Shown piece by piece: positions 16,067 through 20,982 of a stretch of 20,982 nt of DNA (positions are counted from its first letter, which is position 1; every line of letters starts with the position of its first letter). A model generated the notes under the pieces. The model was not told where the DNA came from and searched no databases. It saw only the letters and a program-made list of their open reading frames with translations. The position numbers and the translations under genes were made by a program. Source of the DNA: Synergistaceae bacterium. Lineage in GTDB: Bacteria; Synergistota; Synergistia; Synergistales; Aminobacteriaceae. The stretch spans positions 1-20,982 of the forward strand of contig JAFPWQ010000278.1 of the NCBI GenBank assembly GCA_017394925.1. The letters are read 5' to 3'.

Positions 16067-16645
16067 ATGAAACGTATACTTATAATTACAGCAAGAGTAT
16101 TAATATTCCTTATTGGATTCACAATCGCATTATATTATTTCGCGGACTGGCGGAGTATAGGCAAGTTTGCAGTCTCAGCAGCACATTCACGTCTTGAGCG
16201 TATCGGTATGCGCATGGGCTATAGTGATGTTTCAGGAGAAGAAGACGGTTTCACAATAGGCAATCTTACGCTGAACGGAGCAGCAAATGTATCATTCGGA
16301 TCAATCACGATAAGACCGGGAATAATATCAAGTATATTAAGCATGGGAGCAGTATGTGATATAAGTTTTAAGAATTGCAGTGTCAGGCTTGGGCAGTCAA
16401 TGAATTTCGGAGACGGAAGAGTTTTGCTTACGGCCGGGCGCAATGAAATATTACTTGAAAATCTCAGTACTAACGGAGAATTTTCACTTAACGGCTATAT
16501 CAGCATAGACACATCGAACATGAAGCTCGGCAGGGCAGACGCACGGATAGATATTCCCGAATCATTTGCTGATAACATGGGAATGATTCAAAATTTTATG
16601 CCTTTAGTTCAGGAAGGGGATAAATGGTATCTGAGGCGCAAATGA
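16067..16645 (+). CDS. gspN: Type II secretion GspN-like protein (AsmA-like beta-rich)
   Basis: This 192-residue protein has an N-terminal hydrophobic anchor (about 5-26). The rest is rich in short beta strands with Gly and Asn, for example FTIGNLTLNGAANVSFGSITI and LLENLSTNGEFSLNGYISID, the repeating pattern seen in GspN and AsmA-type proteins. It lacks cysteine pairs or catalytic motifs. GspN is an optional T2SS component of unclear role. The name is inferred from position between the M-like gene and GspC plus the fold pattern. No good ribosome binding site precedes the ATG (GGTGA is 14 bases away), so coupling to gspM is likely. Confidence 0.6.
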   Translation: MKRILIITARVLIFLIGFTIALYYFADWRSIGKFAVSAAHSRLERIGMRMGYSDVSGEEDGFTIGNLTLNGAANVSFGSITIRPGIISSILSMGAVCDISFKNCSVRLGQSMNFGDGRVLLTAGRNEILLENLSTNGEFSLNGYISIDTSNMKLGRADARIDIPESFADNMGMIQNFMPLVQEGDKWYLRRK

Positions 16646-16682
16646 GATTATGATATAAATAAAGGCAGGCGAAAAGGAAAAA

Positions 16683-17690
16683 ATGAATTTCAGCATACGG
16701 GATATACTTTCAAAAATAAAATTTAAACGCACAGACAGGAACGCATTATCACCAGATAAAAATCGAAAGCATAAAGAAAACGAGAACATACAGCGAACGG
16801 GAATAATATATACTGTCTGGCTGTTCATATTGCCGTTAATATCAGGATTAGTACTTGGTTATCTTGCGGATGCCGGAATAAGTTATGCACTCGATAAAAT
16901 TTCTGGCACTGCTGGCATGAATGACTCATCAGTTTCAGGTTCACAGGGCACGAGTGAATCGGGGACAGCAAAGAGAACTTTTGATGAATTTCTCAAAGAG
17001 AATCCGTTTCACATATCACCCATTAAGCCTGTAGTAGCAGAAGCACCAAAACCGAAGGAAGAACCTAAACCTAAAGAGAAAGACACGACAATGGATAAGG
17101 TTGTACTAAGGGGAACACTTCCGGGTATCGGTGGCTGGTTTGATAATGACGGAAAAATGGATTTAATTCTTGTCGGAAAAAGCATCGGGCGTTACAGACT
17201 AACGAGCGTAACCTACCGTGAGGCTACATTCAGAAGAGGCCGTGAACGTATAATCAAATACATCACATACGGACCTGTAGCTGAAAAGCCGAAAGAAGAA
17301 GAGCCAAAACCTAAACCTGCTCCTCAGCCTGCACCGGCAAATAACAATACGGGTCAGATAGTAGCGGCACAACCTGGAGCACAGGAAGGTCAGATCTCAA
17401 GTGAAATGGTGAATCAGCTTGTCCAGAATCCATTCGATGAGATGAAGCGCATACGAATGAGACCAAGCGAAAAAGACGGTGGACTCGTAGTTCAATGGAT
17501 TCAGAATGACAGTATATTAAAGCGTCTGGGAGTTCAGAGAGGCGATGTGATTAAATCAGTAAACGGAATTCCATTTACGAACATGGGCGATATAGCGAAC
17601 TCGATAAATTCTCTAATGAATTCAGAACGTTTTGACGTTGAAGTAACGCGCGGAGGTAAATCACAGGCTCTGCGTTATGTCGTAAAATGA
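16683..17690 (+). CDS. gspC: Type II secretion protein GspC with C-terminal PDZ domain
   Basis: This 335-residue bitopic protein links the inner-membrane platform to the secretin. A basic cytoplasmic tail is followed by one membrane helix (about 40-61). Residues 137-193 form an HR (homology region) domain, with VLRGTLPGIGGWFD, ILVGKSIGRYRLTSV and IKYITYG, that in known systems contacts the N0 domain of GspD. Two low-complexity linkers rich in Lys, Pro and Glu flank it (about 121-134 and 200-220). A C-terminal PDZ domain (about 255-333) has the LGVQRGDVIKSVNGIP carboxylate-binding-loop region. The PDZ-type C is found in many T2SSs and contributes to substrate choice. AAAAGGA precedes the ATG. 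Confidence 0.88.
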   Translation: MNFSIRDILSKIKFKRTDRNALSPDKNRKHKENENIQRTGIIYTVWLFILPLISGLVLGYLADAGISYALDKISGTAGMNDSSVSGSQGTSESGTAKRTFDEFLKENPFHISPIKPVVAEAPKPKEEPKPKEKDTTMDKVVLRGTLPGIGGWFDNDGKMDLILVGKSIGRYRLTSVTYREATFRRGRERIIKYITYGPVAEKPKEEEPKPKPAPQPAPANNNTGQIVAAQPGAQEGQISSEMVNQLVQNPFDEMKRIRMRPSEKDGGLVVQWIQNDSILKRLGVQRGDVIKSVNGIPFTNMGDIANSINSLMNSERFDVEVTRGGKSQALRYVVK

Positions 17691-17696
17691 TGAATC

Positions 17697-18032
17697 ATGA
17701 AGAATCATAAAGGCTTTACATTAATGGAAGTTCTCGTTTCTGTGGCAATTGCGGGTCTTGTTATCTCTGCGGGCTTCAGGTTAATTGCAATGTCCTACAG
17801 GCTTATGGGAGAATTGCAGACTGAACGTGAATTAATTTCAGCGGCACAAAATATCTGGCTGAGATTTCGTGTTGATGAGGACATGCCCGATAACGGAACG
17901 GACGACAAGAATAATATAACGTGGCAGTCTCAGAAAGTAAGTGTTCCAGTTGATGAATACGAACTTACATTCAGACGCGTAACAATAAGCATCGGAGAAG
18001 GACGCGAGACGACAATATATGTTCAGGAATGA
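17697..18032 (+). CDS. gspI: Type II secretion minor pseudopilin, GspI-like
   Basis: This short pseudopilin of 111 residues has a leader MKNHKG, a canonical cleavage site before FTLMEVLVSVAIAGLVISAGF with Glu at +5, and a small beta-rich domain ending in VDEYELTFRRVTISIGEG. Size and the FTLxEVLV start match GspI, which nucleates the I-J-K tip complex. GspH is the alternative, but the mature protein is shorter than usual H. The gene begins 6 bases after the gspC stop with no clear ribosome binding site, suggesting re-initiation. It is separated from gspJ and gspK by four genes, an unusual arrangement. A 96-base gap with a promoter follows. Confidence 0.78.
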   Translation: MKNHKGFTLMEVLVSVAIAGLVISAGFRLIAMSYRLMGELQTERELISAAQNIWLRFRVDEDMPDNGTDDKNNITWQSQKVSVPVDEYELTFRRVTISIGEGRETTIYVQE

Positions 18033-18040
18033 AAATAAGT

Positions 18041-18070
18041 TTGTAGATTTACGTAAATTCCTAGTATAAT
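18041..18070 (+). promoter_or_regulatory. Internal promoter of gspD-gspE with a palindrome in the spacer
   Basis: A perfect TATAAT (18065-18070) lies 18 bases after TTGTAG (18041-18046), in the only sizeable gap of the T2SS cluster. The 12-base perfect palindrome ATTTACGTAAAT (18047-18058) fills most of the spacer, where a bound repressor or a MerR-type activator could control transcription. The role of the palindrome is inference. Confidence 0.5.
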
Positions 18071-18112
18071 TTACCTGATTATGTATAGTTAAATCTGCTT
18101 GTTTATAGAGAC

Positions 18113-18132
18113 GGGGGATGTTTCAGATTTGA
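18113..18132 (+). promoter_or_regulatory. Ribosome binding site deciding the gspD start
   Basis: GGGGG at 18113-18117 precedes TTG 18129 by 11 bases. The intervening ATG at 18118 is too close to the site and ends after four codons at TGA 18130-18132, overlapping the TTG. The upstream in-frame TTG at 18099 has no binding site, so 18129 is preferred. Confidence 0.45.
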
Positions 18133-20249
18133 GAAAACGGCAGCATCATAAAAAACTATCCGAAAGTGCGGCATGCATATTAATATTTACATTTGCGCTT
18201 ACTGCAATGCTTTCAGTTCTGATAAGACCAGTAAGAACGGAGGCGGCAACGAGGCGTGCAAATCAGAGTCAGCAGCAGCAGACACAGACTCAGCCTCAAT
18301 CGGGAACAGGTGAGAACATGACTCCCGAAGAGGAACGTAAACTGATGGATGCAGCAGAGGCCATGAGGAAATCAGGACTTGTGCAGTTCAACTTCAAGGA
18401 CATGGATTTAGTGAGATTTATGCGTTTCATGTCAGAAATACTGCAGGAGAATATAATAGTGCCTCCTAACATTAACTCTAAGATAACTATAATATCGCCT
18501 CACCCGGTAACAATTCGTGAGTCCCGTGAAATAATGTTATCGACGCTTCAGATGTATAATTTCTCGCTTCAGGACATGGGGAGTTACTCAATCGTGCGTC
18601 AGGGAGGAGTGAGTCCCTCACCGAATGTTCACAGGGGCAAATCGGGTCCCGGCTTCGGAGAAGAGACAGTTACGTACATAGTACCGATAGACTATATAAC
18701 TGTCGAAAGCATAATCCCTGCATTACAGCAAAGTTTCGGACCTGCGCTTGTAGTTCTGCCGGTAGGAAACGGAAGAGATATATTGCTTCAGGGAAGAGCT
18801 ACGGATGTGAACAAAGGCGTTGAATTAATCCGCAAGATGGATACGCCTCAAAGCGCGAGAATGACACGTACGTTTGAATTAACATACGGGGATCCTGCAA
18901 TGATAGCCGCACAGTTAAACGCAGTAGCAGGTGCGAACGGACCTCTTCAGGGATTAAATGCAATAGCCGATGCACCCAGCAAGAAAGTAATCGTGATAGG
19001 CAGTGCAGCAGCATTAGACCGTGCAGCACGTATAGTTCATGATTTGGACGTAGATTCAAAAATCGGCGACTTTCACATTTACAGGCTCAAGAATATAGAT
19101 GCGGCTGCGGCGGCAGAACAGGTTGGTAAAGTTCTTGCATCAACGGCTGTAATGTTAGGAACAGACGCGGCGAAATTACCTGCAACAGTTGTACCTGATG
19201 TAGCGACTAACAGCTTAATATTTGCGGCCACTCAGAGACAATATGATTCTCTTGTGCCTATACTTGATGCAATTGACGTTCAGCCGAAGCAAATTTTACT
19301 CAGGGGATTTATAGCTGAAATAAACGTTACGAATCTGGAAAACAACGGCATAGACTGGTCTATATTAGGCGGTCAGATGTGGGATGATTTATTACTCGGC
19401 GGCAATATGTCTCTCGGTGAAAGTTCAATACCTTCAACGTTTATGACATGGTTCAATGATTTGTCCAAGCGTGAAGAACTCTTAGACCGTAACGGTTCGA
19501 CTTACAGCCAGACGAATTATCATGCGATGTCATTGATGTATGCGACAGTAGATTTGCTCAGACGTTACAATGCTATAAATATACTTTCAGTGCCACGTTT
19601 AATGTGCCTGGACAATAAAGAGAGTTCATTTCAGGTCGGTCAGGTTATCCCGGTCATGAAAGGCTCAACGTCAGATTTAGCGAACGTTAACACTGTACAG
19701 AGCAATTATGAATACAAGGACGTGGGACTGACATTAACGGTAACGCCTCATATACGCTCAGGGAATCTCGTAGCAATGGACATAAAGCAGACGACTGAAG
19801 ACGTAATGACACCTTCGGGAGTAACGACACCGATAACGTCAAAGCGTGAAGTGAATACATCAGTAGTAGTAGGAGATGGGGAGACAATAATACTCGGCGG
19901 AATGATAAAGGAAACAGAACGCTCAATGCGAAGACGTACACCGGGACTTTCATATATACCGTTAATCGGGAGCTTATTTCAGAAAGTCTCAAAGGAGAAA
20001 GAAAAAGTAGATTTTGTGATATTCCTTACGCCTACGATAATTGAGTCGCCGCAGGAAATGCGCGGAGTAACAATGAGGGCATCAGGATTTACGAATCAGT
20101 TTATATCAGGAGATAATGAATTGAACATGACCGGTTTAATGCCTGATTACGCAAGAAAAGAGCTTGTGAGTCTTGATGTCAGCCCTGTAGAAGCAGATAT
20201 AGATGCCAGATTCAGAGAGTTATACAAGAAGAGTTTGAAGAGGCGTTAA
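18129..20249 (+). CDS. gspD: Type II secretion outer-membrane secretin GspD
   Basis: This is the channel-forming secretin, 706 residues from TTG 18129 (716 from TTG 18099). A basic, then hydrophobic signal peptide ends near RTEAAT. A Gln/Thr-rich linker follows, then N0 (FNFKDMDLVRFMRFMSEIL) and three N1-N3 domains (YIVPIDYITVESIIPALQQ; FELTYGDPAMIAAQLN; YRLKNIDAAAAAEQVGKVL). The C-terminal secretin domain has ILLRGFIAEINVTNLENNG, VPRLMCLDNKESSFQVGQVIPV, VGLTLTVTPHI, VVVGDGETIILGGMI and PGLSYIPLIGSLF, all classical. A charged C-terminal tail of about 60 residues could be the pilotin-binding S-domain; no pilotin gene is visible. Although transcribed after gspI, the gene has its own apparent promoter. 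Confidence 0.95.
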   Translation: MRKRQHHKKLSESAACILIFTFALTAMLSVLIRPVRTEAATRRANQSQQQQTQTQPQSGTGENMTPEEERKLMDAAEAMRKSGLVQFNFKDMDLVRFMRFMSEILQENIIVPPNINSKITIISPHPVTIRESREIMLSTLQMYNFSLQDMGSYSIVRQGGVSPSPNVHRGKSGPGFGEETVTYIVPIDYITVESIIPALQQSFGPALVVLPVGNGRDILLQGRATDVNKGVELIRKMDTPQSARMTRTFELTYGDPAMIAAQLNAVAGANGPLQGLNAIADAPSKKVIVIGSAAALDRAARIVHDLDVDSKIGDFHIYRLKNIDAAAAAEQVGKVLASTAVMLGTDAAKLPATVVPDVATNSLIFAATQRQYDSLVPILDAIDVQPKQILLRGFIAEINVTNLENNGIDWSILGGQMWDDLLLGGNMSLGESSIPSTFMTWFNDLSKREELLDRNGSTYSQTNYHAMSLMYATVDLLRRYNAINILSVPRLMCLDNKESSFQVGQVIPVMKGSTSDLANVNTVQSNYEYKDVGLTLTVTPHIRSGNLVAMDIKQTTEDVMTPSGVTTPITSKREVNTSVVVGDGETIILGGMIKETERSMRRRTPGLSYIPLIGSLFQKVSKEKEKVDFVIFLTPTIIESPQEMRGVTMRASGFTNQFISGDNELNMTGLMPDYARKELVSLDVSPVEADIDARFRELYKKSLKRR

Positions 20250-20250
20250 G

Positions 20251-20982
20251 ATGTCAGAAGTTGCAGAAGTAGCAGAAGTAGCAGAAGCAGCAGAAGCACA
20301 AGTAACTGAAAGCATGAATGAGAATAAGCCGGTGAGCGAACTTCCCCCCTTGCCGGAAGCTAAAGAAGTCTCAAATCTATTGCCCGAAGGAATGAGCTTA
20401 GACATTCTCAGGCAGGCTAAAATTGTCCCGTTAAGAATCGAAGACGGCGTTTTAATCGTGGGAGCAGTGAATTATGATTCATGGCCTAAAGCACAGATGC
20501 TCGGAGTAGCATTAGGTTATCCGATTGATATAGAAATCCGCGATGAGAAAGAACTGGGAGATTTAGTTCATACACTTTATGATTTGCGCCGTGTTGCCGC
20601 CGACGAAGCCGCAAAAGGTATAGAGGGCATTGATGACATTGATGATTTAACCCGTGAAGATATTTTGAGTGATAGTGTAGATGTTCCTGTTATACGCTTA
20701 GTGAATGGCTTATTTGTTGACGCATTAAAGCAAAGAGCTACGGATATTCATGTTGAGCCGTACGAGGATGAAGTGCTGATAAGATTCAGGATAGACGGAG
20801 TACTTCAGGACAGACTGAGACTTCCGCGTTCAAATCAGGCACCATTGACGAGCCGCATAAAAGTTATGTCGCGAATGGATATAGCCGAGCATATGGCACC
20901 TCAGGACGGCAGAATAGGAATCACACTCGGAGACAGAGCCGTTGATGTCCGTGTTGGACTTGTCCCGACACAATACGGTGAA
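20251..20982 (+). CDS. gspE: Type II secretion ATPase GspE (partial, cut by window end)
   Basis: The frame is open for 244 codons to the last base. Residues 1-22 are an unusual Glu-Val-Ala repeat. About 45-115 form the N-terminal GspE domain (LPEGMSLDILRQAKIVPL; LIVGAV), which in known systems docks on GspL. From about 145 comes the N2/ATPase-leading part with LVNGLFVDALKQRATDIHVEP (150-170), RFRIDGVL (178-185), SRIKVMSRMDIAE (201-213) and PQDGRI (217-222). The Walker A motif should follow just beyond the window. The ATG is supported by AAGAGG (20238-20243), 7 bases upstream, and starts one base after the gspD stop. This is the cytoplasmic motor that powers pseudopilus assembly. PilB-type ATPases share these motifs, but the neighbours make GspE clear. 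Confidence 0.93.
   Translation, partial: MSEVAEVAEVAEAAEAQVTESMNENKPVSELPPLPEAKEVSNLLPEGMSLDILRQAKIVPLRIEDGVLIVGAVNYDSWPKAQMLGVALGYPIDIEIRDEKELGDLVHTLYDLRRVAADEAAKGIEGIDDIDDLTREDILSDSVDVPVIRLVNGLFVDALKQRATDIHVEPYEDEVLIRFRIDGVLQDRLRLPRSNQAPLTSRIKVMSRMDIAEHMAPQDGRIGITLGDRAVDVRVGLVPTQYGE
20257..20301 (+). repeat. Nine-base tandem repeat at the start of gspE
   Basis: About five imperfect copies of GAAGTAGCA run in frame and encode Glu-Val/Ala-Ala units at residues 3-17. Differences between copies are single bases (GTT, GTA or GCA in the middle codon; the last copy ends in CAA). Such repeats can change copy number by slippage, always by whole codons, so the frame is kept. Confidence 0.8.

Noticed and set aside
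20220..20405. Minus-strand frame with a Ser-Ala-Thr repeat.
   Set aside because: The repeat is the reverse reading of the gspE Glu-Val-Ala repeat; the gspE frame has a proper binding site and family motifs.

Overview
The window is a dense, gene-rich piece of bacterial chromosome with moderately low GC. It has no mobile elements, no RNA genes that I can recognise and no gene-free gap above about 180 bases. A type II secretion system (T2SS) with an outer-membrane secretin implies two membranes. A V/A-type rotary ATPase, a TrkA/TrkH potassium system and a fused membrane/spermidine-synthase-like protein, all close to the T2SS genes, fit an anaerobic bacterium of the Synergistota type. That taxonomic guess is inference from gene content and needs a database search.

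Layout. (1) Positions 1-2988, minus strand: the start of a V/A-ATPase operon (peripheral-stalk H/G-like subunit, stator subunit I, rotor subunit K, and the first codons of a probable subunit E). It reads leftwards off the window from a near-consensus promoter at 2961-2988. (2) Positions 3057-4695, plus strand: a two-gene unit with a small membrane-anchored coiled-coil protein and a multi-pass membrane protein whose GGDEF domain has a degenerate signature (YSDEF). (3) Positions 4723-5292, minus strand: a flavin-reductase-family protein, convergent with the GGDEF gene across a terminator-like hairpin. (4) Positions 5470-9080, plus strand: acyl-ACP thioesterase, trkA and trkH, tightly packed. (5) Positions 9121-10653: a fused membrane/spermidine-synthase-like protein. 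(6) Positions 10669-12720: a Wzy/WaaL/PglL-family O-antigen or O-oligosaccharide ligase overlapping the first pseudopilin gene. (7) Positions 12713 to the right edge: T2SS genes in the order J-K-L-M-N-C-I-D-E. Secretin gspD has its own apparent promoter, and gspE is cut by the window end. GspF, GspG and GspH are not in the window and may lie further right.

How the genes work together. The T2SS genes encode the inner-membrane platform (GspL, M, C, N-like), minor pseudopilins (I, J, K), the outer-membrane channel (D) and the motor ATPase (E). The ligase in front of gspJ overlaps it by 8 bases, which suggests co-expression and raises the possibility that pseudopilins or secreted proteins are glycosylated. 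The V-ATPase rotor subunit carries all five residues that bind sodium in Enterococcus NtpK, so the enzyme is probably sodium-coupled.

Nothing here is a proven new system. The points most worth following up are the ligase-pseudopilin coupling, the coiled-coil/degenerate-GGDEF pair, the palindrome inside the gspD promoter and the spermidine-synthase-like protein that seems to lack the usual active-site motif.
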